Below, in pieces: positions 8,404 to 16,541 of a stretch of 24,468 bases of DNA. The stretch is from CAZAIO01 sp964485235 (GTDB lineage: Bacteria > Chloroflexota > Dehalococcoidia > GIF9 > UBA5629). Every line of letters starts with the position of its first letter. The first letter of the stretch is position 1. Below the pieces are notes generated by a model that was not told the origin of the DNA, ran no database searches, and saw nothing but the letters and a program-made list of their open reading frames with translations. Both the position numbers and the translations under genes were made by a program. The stretch is taken from the NCBI GenBank assembly GCA_964485235.1, contig CAZAIO010000027.1, positions 1-24,468 of the forward strand. The letters run 5' to 3'.

Positions 8404-8425
8404 CGATAAAAAGAGGTGTAATTGA

Positions 8426-9394
8426 ATGGACTGGACAATAGTGACGAGCTGGCTTAGTAATCACGGGTGGCGTATTTTACTTATTATTATCATCGCGCTC
8501 GCCATTTATTTTGCTTTACGTCACTTTATTCCTGTGGTTGTGGGCAGAACTCTTACCAGTGCAATGAGAAAAAAACCGAAATCGGCAATTAAAAAGAGGA
8601 CAGACACGCTGAGCAATGTATTCATCGATACAGGTGCTGTCCTGATTGTTATCATTACCGTGTTTATGGTGTTATCGGAGCTTGAAATTAATATAGCGCC
8701 TGCACTTGCGGGGCTTGGAGTTGCCGGTATTGCAGTAGGCTTCGGAGCGCAACATCTGGTTAAAGATATTTTTAATGGAATGCTTATACTACTTGAGAAT
8801 CAGTATGGAGTAGGCGATGTTGTGAAAATTGCCGGCATTACCGGTTCGGTAGAGGAAGTGAACCTGAGGAGGACTGTATTGCGGGATCTCGATGGAATAG
8901 TACATACTGTTCCGAATGGAGATATCTCAGTCGCAAGCAATTATACAAAAGAGCGTTCGAGAATCAATATGAATATCTCTGTTGGCTATGGTGAAGACCT
9001 TGCCCGGGTATTCAATGTGATAAATAGAGTAGGCAACGAGCTGGCAAATGATCCTGATTGGGCACCACGGATATTACAGGCGCCGCAGGTGCTGAGAGTC
9101 GATTCTTTTGGAGATTCAGGTATTGATATTAAGATACTTGGTGAAACAAAGCCGATGGAACAATGGGCGATAATGGGCGAACTGCGATTTCGTTTGAAGA
9201 AAGTGTTCGACGAGGAGAGTATTGAAATACCATGGCCGCATACAAAAATATTTTTCGGAAATACACTGCCGGAAGGTATAGCAGAGGAAGCTAATTTTCC
9301 TGAAACGCATATTGAAAAAGAGGGTAAGAAAACAGTCGGGGAGCAAAAGAAAAGACGAACGGCAAAAATACCTGATGTAGCAGAAGGTGATTAA
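8426..9394 (+). CDS. MscS-family mechanosensitive channel
   Basis: A 322-residue small-conductance mechanosensitive channel homologue. It has hydrophobic segments at about residues 15-38 and 68-85, then the pore-lining third helix at about 91-118 with the Gly/Ala pattern (ALAGLGVAGIAVGFGAQ) and the KDIFNGMLILLE sequence that follows it in MscS. The beta domain (YGVGDVVKIAGITGSVEEVNLRRT) and the C-terminal alpha/beta domain complete the fold. A charged tail of about 50 residues extends beyond the usual end. Such channels open under membrane tension and release solutes on hypo-osmotic shock. The start has AGAGGTG eight bases upstream and a near-consensus promoter. It is divergent from the MarR gene, which could control it. 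Confidence 0.92.
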   Translation: MDWTIVTSWLSNHGWRILLIIIIALAIYFALRHFIPVVVGRTLTSAMRKKPKSAIKKRTDTLSNVFIDTGAVLIVIITVFMVLSELEINIAPALAGLGVAGIAVGFGAQHLVKDIFNGMLILLENQYGVGDVVKIAGITGSVEEVNLRRTVLRDLDGIVHTVPNGDISVASNYTKERSRINMNISVGYGEDLARVFNVINRVGNELANDPDWAPRILQAPQVLRVDSFGDSGIDIKILGETKPMEQWAIMGELRFRLKKVFDEESIEIPWPHTKIFFGNTLPEGIAEEANFPETHIEKEGKKTVGEQKKRRTAKIPDVAEGD

Positions 9395-9432
9395 TCTGAA
9401 ACATAAAGATATTCACTATTATTAAAAAAAGA

Positions 9433-9464
9433 AGACCTCCGGCAATATAGCACGCCGGAGGTCT
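9433..9464. terminator. Bidirectional terminator between mscS-like gene and had
   Basis: A perfect 11-bp GC-rich stem (AGACCTCCGGC at 9433-9443 with GCCGGAGGTCT at 9454-9464) and a 10-base loop. It is followed by CTTTTA on the plus strand and by a run of seven T on the minus strand, so it can stop transcription from both converging genes. Confidence 0.85.
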
Positions 9465-9484
9465 CTTTTATTGCATACGAACTA

Positions 9485-10558
9485 TTAGAAGTCAGGGGTG
9501 AGCACTACGCGTTTGGCGAGTTGCCCTTTGTTCGATTGCTCAAATGTTTCTTTGATCTGGCTCATCGGGCGGGTTTCCGTAAGTGCCATGAGTTCGATCT
9601 TGCCGCTGAGCACCATATCGCGTACTTTAGGATAATATTTCGGTATGCAGCCCCATGAACCGATAATATCGGCGTCGAATGCCATTAACCTGGATATACT
9701 GTACTCATTTACTGCGGTTCCGAAACCGACTACAATCAGCTTGCCCACAAAAGAAAGCAGATCGAGAGCGACCTGTTGTCCTTCCTGTGCGCCGGTGCAT
9801 TCAAAGATTTTCCAGCCGAAGTTGGACGGAACATTTTTAGATTTGCAGTATTCTTTTAATTCAGCTTTGATGTCTTTGCTGGACTTGTCTTTGATATTAA
9901 TTACGTGAGTTGCACCGTACTGCTTCGACCTTTCCAGCTTCTCTGCATTTCTGCCCATTCCGATTACTTCTTTTGCACCCAGCGCTTTGCACATTTGTGT
10001 CATATATACACCGACGCCACCTGTCGTACCTACGACGATAGCAAGGTCTCCTTCTTTGAGTTCTGCTCTCGTCGCAGCCTGATAAGGAGTCGTAATTGCA
10101 TCGGCAATTACTGCCATATTTTCGAGAGGGAGATCGCCTCTGTTTTCTACAACGCAAAGGTCCATACTGGGAACTACGATATGACTGGCGAAACCACCAA
10201 GGTTGCCAAGGCTGTTTCCGGGCATTTTTTGATTAAGGCAGCGATTGTTTCTTCCCATTGCACAGATGGGACAATTGTTACAGGGCATGACCGCGGGGAT
10301 GATAACCTCTTTACCGATCCATTTTTCATCACCGGCTATCACTCTGCCGCTTATCTCATGTCCAAGCGTAAGCGGTGGAGGAGTGATGGTTTTAACGCCA
10401 TGATAGAAATAACTGAGGTCGGTATGACATACGCCACAACCGGCGATTTCTACAAGTACTTCACCGGGTTTTATCTCCGGAACATCCAGACTTGCCCTTT
10501 CAAGTTTGCCCGGTTCCGTCATTTGCCATGCTTCAATCTTAGCAGGTATTTTCGACAT
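9485..10558 (-). CDS. had: 6-hydroxycyclohex-1-ene-1-carbonyl-CoA dehydrogenase
   Basis: A 357-residue zinc alcohol-dehydrogenase-fold enzyme that I assign to Had (BamQ). It oxidises 6-hydroxycyclohex-1-ene-1-carbonyl-CoA to the 6-oxo compound with NAD+ in the benzoyl-CoA pathway. Likely catalytic zinc ligands are Cys44 (CGVCHTD), His67 and Glu68 (GHE); Cys93, Cys96, Cys99 and Cys107 form the structural zinc site. The Rossmann motif GTTGGVGVY lies near residue 177. The AWQM start and the TPPPLTLGHEISG segment are typical of Had. The ribosome binding site is AAAGGAGG. It lies 32 bp downstream of dch on the same strand and ends at a strong terminator. The operon context makes this assignment firmer than the fold alone. 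Confidence 0.9.
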   Translation of the reverse strand: MSKIPAKIEAWQMTEPGKLERASLDVPEIKPGEVLVEIAGCGVCHTDLSYFYHGVKTITPPPLTLGHEISGRVIAGDEKWIGKEVIIPAVMPCNNCPICAMGRNNRCLNQKMPGNSLGNLGGFASHIVVPSMDLCVVENRGDLPLENMAVIADAITTPYQAATRAELKEGDLAIVVGTTGGVGVYMTQMCKALGAKEVIGMGRNAEKLERSKQYGATHVINIKDKSSKDIKAELKEYCKSKNVPSNFGWKIFECTGAQEGQQVALDLLSFVGKLIVVGFGTAVNEYSISRLMAFDADIIGSWGCIPKYYPKVRDMVLSGKIELMALTETRPMSQIKETFEQSNKGQLAKRVVLTPDF

Positions 10559-10590
10559 TTATTCCTCCTTTTATAACTATTATTATTTGA

Positions 10591-11358
10591 CTATTGGTTT
10601 TTCCATACCGGGGTTCTTTTTTCCAGAAATGCCTGCAATCCCTCTTCCGCATCCTTCGTTTTCATAAGCTCTTTAAGATAAACATGTTCTACCTTTTGAA
10701 GGACCTCTTCGAAATTGGATTCGAGTCCGAGATATGTGCTCTTTTTGGTATAGCTTAATACTGTGCCGCTCAGGGTCGAAAGTTTTTGTATCATGGTATT
10801 CGCGGCTTCTTCGAGTTTATCTGCAGGAACAGCCTGGTTGATCAGACCTATTCGGACTGCTTCCTGAGCATCGATTGTATCACCGGTAAGCTGCAATTCG
10901 AGTGCTTTATTCATGCTGAGTAATTTAGGGAAGACAATAGATGCGATCGGGGCGAATACACCTACTTTTATCTCAGGTTGACCTATTTTTGCGGTTTCCG
11001 CAGAGATAACCATATCGCAGAATACTGCCAGTTCACAACCGCCGCCCAATGCTGAACCGTTCAATACAGCAAGTGTAGGCTGTGGAAGAGCATGAAGCAA
11101 CCGGAACATTTTGTGGAATACATCGATCATCACGGTTACCTTATCTCCTATGTGATCCCCGACATCGACGCCGCCGGAAAATGCTTTGCCGTTACCGGTT
11201 ATCACCAGCACTTTTATAGATGTATCATTCTGTAAACTTTCAAGTGCACTGTTGATCTCTTTCATCATAGCGATGTTAAGAACATTTAACGGGGGCCTGT
11301 TCAGTGTAATTCGTGCAACTCCATCTTTTTTATCAAAAATAATGGTTTCAAATTCCAT
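10591..11358 (-). CDS. dch: Cyclohexa-1,5-diene-1-carbonyl-CoA hydratase
   Basis: A 255-residue enoyl-CoA hydratase/isomerase-family protein that I assign to dienoyl-CoA hydratase (Dch, BamR). It adds water to cyclohexa-1,5-diene-1-carbonyl-CoA, the product of benzoyl-CoA reductase. Landmarks are NRPPLNVLN near residue 20, FSGGVDVGDH near 59-68, which is characteristic of Dch rather than of beta-oxidation crotonases, and the oxyanion-hole region GSALGGGCELAVFCD near residue 101. The length is right for the family. The start at 11358 has GGACGG nine bases upstream. A perfect -35 and a good -10 lie about 130 bp upstream, giving an unusually long leader. had follows after 32 bp in the same unit. 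Confidence 0.88.
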   Translation of the reverse strand: MEFETIIFDKKDGVARITLNRPPLNVLNIAMMKEINSALESLQNDTSIKVLVITGNGKAFSGGVDVGDHIGDKVTVMIDVFHKMFRLLHALPQPTLAVLNGSALGGGCELAVFCDMVISAETAKIGQPEIKVGVFAPIASIVFPKLLSMNKALELQLTGDTIDAQEAVRIGLINQAVPADKLEEAANTMIQKLSTLSGTVLSYTKKSTYLGLESNFEEVLQKVEHVYLKELMKTKDAEEGLQAFLEKRTPVWKNQ

Positions 11359-11490
11359 CGGTATATTTCCGTCCTTTACGAAGATTTTTTACAGGTTATA
11401 GCGCTCTGATGGATAAAAAGTATCTGGCTCGGTCGCGGGTAATAGAGCTATGTTGTCTACCATGAACAGAGCGGTATCTCAACGTGAGCA

Positions 11491-11519
11491 ATTCTATCGT
11501 ATGAAAATGGTACTGTCAA
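11491..11519 (-). promoter_or_regulatory. Promoter of the dch-had unit
   Basis: On the minus strand: perfect TTGACA at 11519-11514, 17 bp of spacer, TAGAAT at 11496-11491. Transcription would start near 11484, about 125 nt before dch. A second TTGACA lies ten bases further upstream. Confidence 0.65.
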
Positions 11520-11604
11520 GATTGTCAAAATCCCTGTTTATCCTGATGATATTAATAATATATTTTCTGTTAATGAAGCGGGCTACAGGTTCCGAGAAAA
11601 TTAA

Positions 11605-11631
11605 GAAGCCCGGGATTTAATCCCGGGCTTC
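11605..11631 (-). terminator. Rho-independent terminator of oah
   Basis: Perfect 12-bp arms (GAAGCCCGGGAT at 11605-11616 and its complement at 11620-11631) with a 3-base loop. Read on the minus strand it is followed by TTAATTTTCTC. It lies 24 bp after the oah stop codon and separates oah from dch-had. Confidence 0.85.
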
Positions 11632-11655
11632 CTGTATACGATATACTGTGCTGTT

Positions 11656-12795
11656 CTACTTCTTGGGAGGGAACAGTACTTTCTCGAAGAGTTCGTCGCC
11701 ATAGGGATGTCCCTGTGCGAGAAGTTGTCTGTATTTGATGAAATCGACTGTTCTGGAGCCTGTCAACTCTTCGGTGTTGAAGGCGTTGAAGCCGAGCCAT
11801 GCTTCCATATTCATATTAGCGCCCAGCCAGTACGCCGCGTCCATCTTTGTCCTATCCCAGAAATACCTCTTCTTTACTCTTACTGTCTCGATCGATTTCT
11901 GGAGGCAAAGCGGCATCAGATTGGCAAGTGTCCATACCATCTTGTCAATAAAACCGTCGAGGAGTGAGAAATCTGTTTTTAGCGTTTTTAATGTAGCATT
12001 TCCTTCCTTGAATCCTGTACCCGGCTTGGGTTCTCCATAGACTATTTCACCGTTCTCAACATATTTATCGGTGACAATTCTCGGGTCTCTTACCCATTCG
12101 CCCTGGTCGTTTTTCTTGATCCGAATTGCTTTGGTGATCAATCCGAGCCGTTCCATTTTGTATGCACTCCACTGCTCGTTTGAAACGCAATTCCACATCG
12201 CATTTTCGATTGTAGGAAGCATCCAGGGAAGAAAGTCAGTTGAACCACCGTCAGGTGTAGAACCATGACGAGTTCCTGCCTGGCCGAACATTGCTGTATC
12301 TGCGGCAATGGTAAGGTCACATGCCTGTCCGAGTTCCTGACCACCGGCTATGCGCATCCCGTTACAGCGGCAGATAACCGGTGTCCTGCTCTTTAGGATT
12401 CCATCTACCATGCTGGCAAACAGGTCGATATAGTCCCGGTATTCCCTTGGTCTTAGTGTGTAGTATTCTGCGTACTCTTTAGTGTTGCCGCCGGAGCAAA
12501 ATGCTTTGTCACCGGCTGCGGTGAAAATGGTGGCCACAATTGTGCGGTCCATCGATGCTTTGTGTAGTCCTGCAATTACACCCTTTACCATTTCTGTGGT
12601 GTATGAATTATATTGTGCAGGATTATTGAGCGTTATCCATGCATTAAAAAGCCCTTCAACCGGCTCACCTGTAGCCGGATTAATTAAAGGCTTCTTTTCA
12701 TACATAGTGCATGGCGGCTCAGTACCAAAGTGATCATCAGTGTAGACCTGGTGGTCTTTTAATACATTATCTCGCGGTACCCAATCCAGAGACAT
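11656..12795 (-). CDS. oah: 6-oxocyclohex-1-ene-1-carbonyl-CoA hydrolase
   Basis: A 379-residue crotonase-superfamily enzyme that I recognise as Oah (BamA). It adds water and hydrolytically opens the ring of 6-oxocyclohex-1-ene-1-carbonyl-CoA to give 3-hydroxypimelyl-CoA, the ring-cleavage step of anaerobic aromatic degradation. Recognisable segments include NPAQYNSYTTEMVK, FCSGGNTKEYAEYY and GGQELGQACDLTIAADTAMFGQAGTRHGS (given here only in part as key motifs: SGGN, GGQELGQACD, RHGS). The length fits the family. The start is the ATG at 12795, with AGGAGG nine bases upstream. An in-frame ATG at 12846 lies upstream of the predicted transcription start and is rejected. The gene has its own promoter and terminator, separate from dch-had. 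Confidence 0.93.
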   Translation of the reverse strand: MSLDWVPRDNVLKDHQVYTDDHFGTEPPCTMYEKKPLINPATGEPVEGLFNAWITLNNPAQYNSYTTEMVKGVIAGLHKASMDRTIVATIFTAAGDKAFCSGGNTKEYAEYYTLRPREYRDYIDLFASMVDGILKSRTPVICRCNGMRIAGGQELGQACDLTIAADTAMFGQAGTRHGSTPDGGSTDFLPWMLPTIENAMWNCVSNEQWSAYKMERLGLITKAIRIKKNDQGEWVRDPRIVTDKYVENGEIVYGEPKPGTGFKEGNATLKTLKTDFSLLDGFIDKMVWTLANLMPLCLQKSIETVRVKKRYFWDRTKMDAAYWLGANMNMEAWLGFNAFNTEELTGSRTVDFIKYRQLLAQGHPYGDELFEKVLFPPKK

Positions 12796-12823
12796 ATATA
12801 AAACCTCCTGAAGTTTTGCGAAA

Positions 12824-12852
12824 ATTATATCATCCCATTGACTCATTTACAA
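12824..12852 (-). promoter_or_regulatory. Promoter of oah
   Basis: On the minus strand: TTGTAA at 12852-12847, 17 bp of spacer, perfect TATAAT at 12829-12824. The predicted start of transcription near 12817 leaves a short leader containing the AGGAGG site. An imperfect 17-bp dyad at 12899-12915 lies about 47 bp upstream of the -35. Confidence 0.6.
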
Positions 12853-12950
12853 TTTTAATCTTGTGAGCTGTTTTATTATAAATAGTGCTTCAAAGAAAAT
12901 GACATAATGTATCATGGAAAAAATGAAAATGTCTATTAAGCACGGTCAGG

Positions 12951-12979
12951 TTGACTCTCACTGAATACGGATGCATAAT
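12951..12979 (+). promoter_or_regulatory. Promoter of the isochorismatase-fold gene
   Basis: TTGACT at 12951-12956, 17 bp of spacer, CATAAT at 12974-12979, both 5 of 6. It is divergent from the oah promoter in the same intergenic region and leaves a leader of about 80 nt. Confidence 0.5.
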
Positions 12980-13066
12980 AGTTTTCTGTACCTGTAAAAT
13001 AATATGAATGTAACGTCTGAAAAGTTTACATAAGATACAGGTAATTATATTGAGAGGGTGCTATTT

Positions 13067-13642
13067 ATGAGTAAACAGGCGATTGTTGTTGTAGATATGC
13101 TGAAAGATAATATCGACGTCGATTCTCCGTATAAGATTGGAGATGAGGGCAGAAGAATAATTCCGCCTCTTCAGAAGCTGTTGGGATTTGCCAGGGAAAA
13201 CAATATGCCTGTCGTTTTTGCCAACGATAGTTATTTGCCGGATGATTTTCTGTTCAAGGGAAGAATGAAACCGCATTGCATCCAGGGTACCAGAGGGGCA
13301 GAAGTGATTGATGAACTGATGCCACAGGAAGGGGATATCATTTTGCCGAAGCGAAGGATGAGCGCTTTCTTTAAAACCGGCCTTGAAGATACGTTGCGAT
13401 CACTCAATGTCGATACTGTTGTGGTGAGTGGAATAAGTACAACTGCCTGTGTTATGACAACGGCAATGGATGCTTTTATGAACGATTTCTATGTAATAGT
13501 TATAGAAGATTGCTGCGCAGCGCCGCGAAGACCTGAGCACGAAAGCGGTATTAAAGTAATGCAGAGCCTTCATATTCCACTTGGACGGCTGTTTGAGATA
13601 ATGACTCTGGATGAATTTAAAAATTTAAAAGCCGGTAGTTAA
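13067..13642 (+). CDS. Isochorismatase-family cysteine hydrolase
   Basis: A 191-residue cysteine hydrolase of the isochorismatase/nicotinamidase fold. The catalytic triad is visible: Asp10 (VVVDMLKD), Lys95 (LPKRRMSAF) and Cys128 (SGISTTACVM). The family cleaves small amides or ethers such as nicotinamide, N-carbamoyl compounds or isochorismate; the exact substrate is not readable here. The start is the ATG at 13067, with GAGAGGG about eight bases upstream. A GTG at 13058 overlaps this site and is rejected. It is first in a closely spaced plus-strand group with a kinase, aminopeptidase and MBL hydrolase, and divergent from oah. Confidence 0.88.
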   Translation: MSKQAIVVVDMLKDNIDVDSPYKIGDEGRRIIPPLQKLLGFARENNMPVVFANDSYLPDDFLFKGRMKPHCIQGTRGAEVIDELMPQEGDIILPKRRMSAFFKTGLEDTLRSLNVDTVVVSGISTTACVMTTAMDAFMNDFYVIVIEDCCAAPRRPEHESGIKVMQSLHIPLGRLFEIMTLDEFKNLKAGS

Positions 13643-13695
13643 CTGATTAGAATTACTGCGACGGATATCCAATAAGTGTTTTCATTTCTACAAAG

Positions 13696-14286
13696 ATGAA
13701 CACAGCGGAGAGTATAGAAAAGGATTTCCTTCTTCTACGGGAAAATACAGGTAAGATACCGGAGTCGCGAATCGAGCCTGCATTTGTTGTGGTAAGCGGA
13801 TTACCCGGAACGGGGAAATCATATTTTTGCCGTAAACTGGCGGAGAGGTCTCCATTTTGTGTTCTTGAGAGCGATACGCTGCGAAAAATATTATGCGGTA
13901 TTCCCGATTATAGTAAGGAAGAAAGCACAAGACTATTTCTCGCATGTCATCGTTTAATAGAGACCTTATTAGATAACGGTATTCCTGTAATATTCGATGC
14001 TACTAATTTATCGGAGCATAATCGTGAGCAGCTCTATCGGATTGCCGAAAAAACCGGATCAAAACTTATTATTGTGAGCATAGAAGCACCTGCGACACTG
14101 GTCTTTCAACGGCTACATGAAAGGAAGAAGGGAATGGACCCTGGAAACAAATCAGATGCCGATTGGAAGGTTTATAATAAGATGAAACTTGAAATGGACA
14201 GGATAAAGAGGGACCATTATGTCGTCGATACATCGGGAGATATAGAACCGGTGATGGATAAGGTTATAAAAGCCATAAATAAATAG
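13696..14286 (+). CDS. P-loop kinase-like protein (zeta-toxin/COG0645 type)
   Basis: A 196-residue P-loop protein. Walker A is GLPGTGKS at residues 35-42. It is followed by an ESDTLRK element typical of small-molecule or polynucleotide kinases and a Walker-B-like IFDATNL near residue 100, which also occurs in zeta-toxin and bacterial adenylylsulfate/chloramphenicol kinase relatives. The C-terminal helix holds Arg and Lys residues (RLHERKKG) that may form the lid. The substrate is unknown. It lies 53 bp after the isochorismatase gene. The ribosome binding site is weak, so translation may depend on the upstream gene. No antitoxin-like gene is adjacent, so I do not call it a toxin. Confidence 0.78.
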   Translation: MNTAESIEKDFLLLRENTGKIPESRIEPAFVVVSGLPGTGKSYFCRKLAERSPFCVLESDTLRKILCGIPDYSKEESTRLFLACHRLIETLLDNGIPVIFDATNLSEHNREQLYRIAEKTGSKLIIVSIEAPATLVFQRLHERKKGMDPGNKSDADWKVYNKMKLEMDRIKRDHYVVDTSGDIEPVMDKVIKAINK

Positions 14287-14349
14287 AGATCTCAGGAACA
14301 CTGTTAAATAAATTTAGACATTATAATATTCCAACGTCAGGAGGTTCAC

Positions 14350-15855
14350 TTGGATATAAACGTTATTATAGATGATATTACACGAGTGAGCGCGGATGCC
14401 ATAATAGTCAACCTGTTCGAAGGTACCAAAGTGCCGGGTGGGGCAACAGGAGCAGTAGATAAGGCGCTGGGGGGAATTATCGTTGATCTTATGGGAGCAG
14501 GAGAGATAAAGGGTAAAACGAATGAGCTGACAATCATTCATACATATGGAAAAATACCTGCACGCATTGTAGCTGTAGCCGGACTGGGAAAACAGGATGG
14601 TTTTACCATCGACAAAACAAGAATCTTGATGGCTCAGGCATGCCGCAGATTACGAAAACTCAATTGTAAAAGAATAGCGACTATTCTTCATGGTGCAGGT
14701 ACCGGAAATATAGACTATAAAAAAACGGCAACTGCGATAGTTGAGGGATGCATGCTGGGGCTCTATCGTTTCAGGAAATATATAACAGAAGAAGCAGATT
14801 CAGGGGATGTTACCGAGCTTATAATTGTGGAAAGAGAATCGTCAAAACAAATTGATATAGAAAAGGCATGCCAGGAAGGAAAAATATTTTCGGAAGCAAC
14901 GATTTTAGCCAGAGATCTGATTAACGAACCGGCGAATTTTTTAACCCCCGGCGATATGACGGATAAGGCGGGAGAAATATCCCGAAAATATGGACTTACA
15001 CTGGCAGTTTTAGACCGTGAGCGGATGAATCAAGAGGGAATGGGAGCATTGCTTGGCGTAGCGAATGGAAGTGAACAACCACCGAAATTTATCATACTGA
15101 GCTATAAAGGTGCCCCCAATTCAGAAAAAACTCTAGGGCTGGTGGGGAAAGCCATCACATTTGATTCCGGAGGTATTTCATTAAAGCCACCTGATAATAT
15201 GAAGGACATGAAGGGAGATATGGCAGGTGGAGCAGCCGTCATGGCGGCAATGGCAGCAATTGCTCAACTTAAACCTGCGATAAACGTTACTGCACTCATC
15301 CCTTCAACTGAAAACTTACCCAGCGGGAGCGCATTAAAACCGGGCGATGTTTTAAGAGCGATGAACGGCAAAACCATAGAAATAATAAGTACAGATGCGG
15401 AAGGAAGACTTATTATGGCTGATGCACTCAGTTATGCTGTAAAGCAAGGATTTGCTCCGCTGGTTGATATAGCTACTTTGACAGGTGCGTGTAAGGTTGC
15501 TTTAGGCGACGTTTGTAGTGGAATCATGGGTAATAAACAGGAATTGGTAAATAGACTTCAGGATGCCGGTGCTAAAGCGGGAGAACGTTTATGGCAATTT
15601 CCTATGTATGAAGAGTATAAAGATTTCAATAAAAGTGATGTGGCTGATATTAAAAATACGGGTGGCAGGTATGCGGGTACAATCACTGCAGGACAATTTC
15701 TATCCGAATTCGTGGGAGAAACGGATTGGGCCCATATCGATATAGCCAGTACAGACCAATCGGATAAAGAACAGGGTTACATTGTCAAAGGCGCTACCGG
15801 TGTCGGTGTAAGAACATTGATTAATTTCATCATGGGTTATGCTTCGAATAATTAA
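14350..15855 (+). CDS. pepA: Leucyl aminopeptidase, M17 family
   Basis: A 501-residue cytosolic leucine aminopeptidase (PepA). The C-terminal catalytic domain has the two-metal site: Lys267 and Asp272 in VGKAITFDSGGISLKP, Lys279, Asp290, and Asp349, Glu351 and Arg353 in the STDAEGRL signature. The N-terminal ~170 residues form the regulatory domain seen in M17 enzymes, which in E. coli also binds DNA. The enzyme removes N-terminal amino acids from peptides. Translation starts at a TTG (14350), which is decided by a strong CAGGAGG eight bases upstream. It precedes the MBL gene by 17 bp, so the two are probably co-transcribed. Confidence 0.95.
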   Translation: MDINVIIDDITRVSADAIIVNLFEGTKVPGGATGAVDKALGGIIVDLMGAGEIKGKTNELTIIHTYGKIPARIVAVAGLGKQDGFTIDKTRILMAQACRRLRKLNCKRIATILHGAGTGNIDYKKTATAIVEGCMLGLYRFRKYITEEADSGDVTELIIVERESSKQIDIEKACQEGKIFSEATILARDLINEPANFLTPGDMTDKAGEISRKYGLTLAVLDRERMNQEGMGALLGVANGSEQPPKFIILSYKGAPNSEKTLGLVGKAITFDSGGISLKPPDNMKDMKGDMAGGAAVMAAMAAIAQLKPAINVTALIPSTENLPSGSALKPGDVLRAMNGKTIEIISTDAEGRLIMADALSYAVKQGFAPLVDIATLTGACKVALGDVCSGIMGNKQELVNRLQDAGAKAGERLWQFPMYEEYKDFNKSDVADIKNTGGRYAGTITAGQFLSEFVGETDWAHIDIASTDQSDKEQGYIVKGATGVGVRTLINFIMGYASNN

Positions 15856-15872
15856 ACGGAGGTAATAGAGAT

Positions 15873-16523
15873 ATGAAACTAAAATATATTGCACATTCGT
15901 CATTCCTTATTACATCGGATTCCGGATTGAGGATTATCACCGACCCTTATACCCCGGATAGAAACATCGGTTATCCTGCAGTGAACGAATCTGCCGATAT
16001 AGTCACAGTAAGTCATGAGCATGGGGACCATAATGCTATTAGCACTGTCATGGGAAAACCGGAAGTAATTGCTAAACCGGGTAAAACGGATCTCAAAGGC
16101 ATAACTATAAATGGTATTGCGACTTATCACGATGAATCGTCAGGAAGCCAGAGAGGAAAAAATATAGTATTTTGTTTCACTGTCGACGGCATTAATATTT
16201 GCCATATGGGCGATCTGGGTCATGTGTTAACCGGTGAGCAGAAAAAGGAAATAGGCAGTGTCGATGTACTTCTTATTCCGGTCGGCGGCTTTTTTACAAT
16301 AGATGCTTTGGCTGCAACACAAATTTGTGACGACCTGCAACCGCATATCATTGTCCCCATGCACTATAAAACAAAGAAAATAAATATTCCTATAACTGAA
16401 GTGGATGGTTTTATCAGCGGGAAAAAGAATATCACACGATCGGGTGTGAGCGAAGTCGTGATTGAAGAAGAGACATTGCCTGCCGGTACGGAAATATATT
16501 TATTAACGCCGGCATTATTATAA
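15873..16523 (+). CDS. Metallo-beta-lactamase-fold hydrolase (UlaG-like)
   Basis: A 216-residue metal-dependent hydrolase of the metallo-beta-lactamase superfamily. The HxHxDH motif is complete (His48, His50, Asp52, His53 in SHEHGDHN). Further metal ligands are expected at the Asp of HMGDLGH and the His of PMHYKT. The early HSSFLI and DPY elements place it near the UlaG/YtkL-like branch. The substrate is unknown. GGAGG lies about ten bases before the start. It is the last gene of the plus-strand group and converges on RNase III with only 18 bp between the stop codons. Confidence 0.88.
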   Translation: MKLKYIAHSSFLITSDSGLRIITDPYTPDRNIGYPAVNESADIVTVSHEHGDHNAISTVMGKPEVIAKPGKTDLKGITINGIATYHDESSGSQRGKNIVFCFTVDGINICHMGDLGHVLTGEQKKEIGSVDVLLIPVGGFFTIDALAATQICDDLQPHIIVPMHYKTKKINIPITEVDGFISGKKNITRSGVSEVVIEEETLPAGTEIYLLTPALL

Positions 16524-16541
16524 AAGAAAAAATATATTGGC

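Noticed and set aside
9905..10576. A 223-codon plus-strand reading frame opposite had
   Set aside because: It lies wholly antisense to a well-supported dehydrogenase, has a composition rich in Cys, Tyr and Phe unlike a real protein, and has no ribosome binding site.
12796..12846. A 17-residue N-terminal extension of Oah
   Set aside because: It would start upstream of the predicted transcription start and lacks a ribosome binding site; AGGAGG precedes the Met at 12795.
13696..14286. Zeta-toxin of a toxin-antitoxin pair
   Set aside because: The P-loop resembles that group, but there is no small antitoxin gene next to it, and the neighbours are metabolic enzymes.
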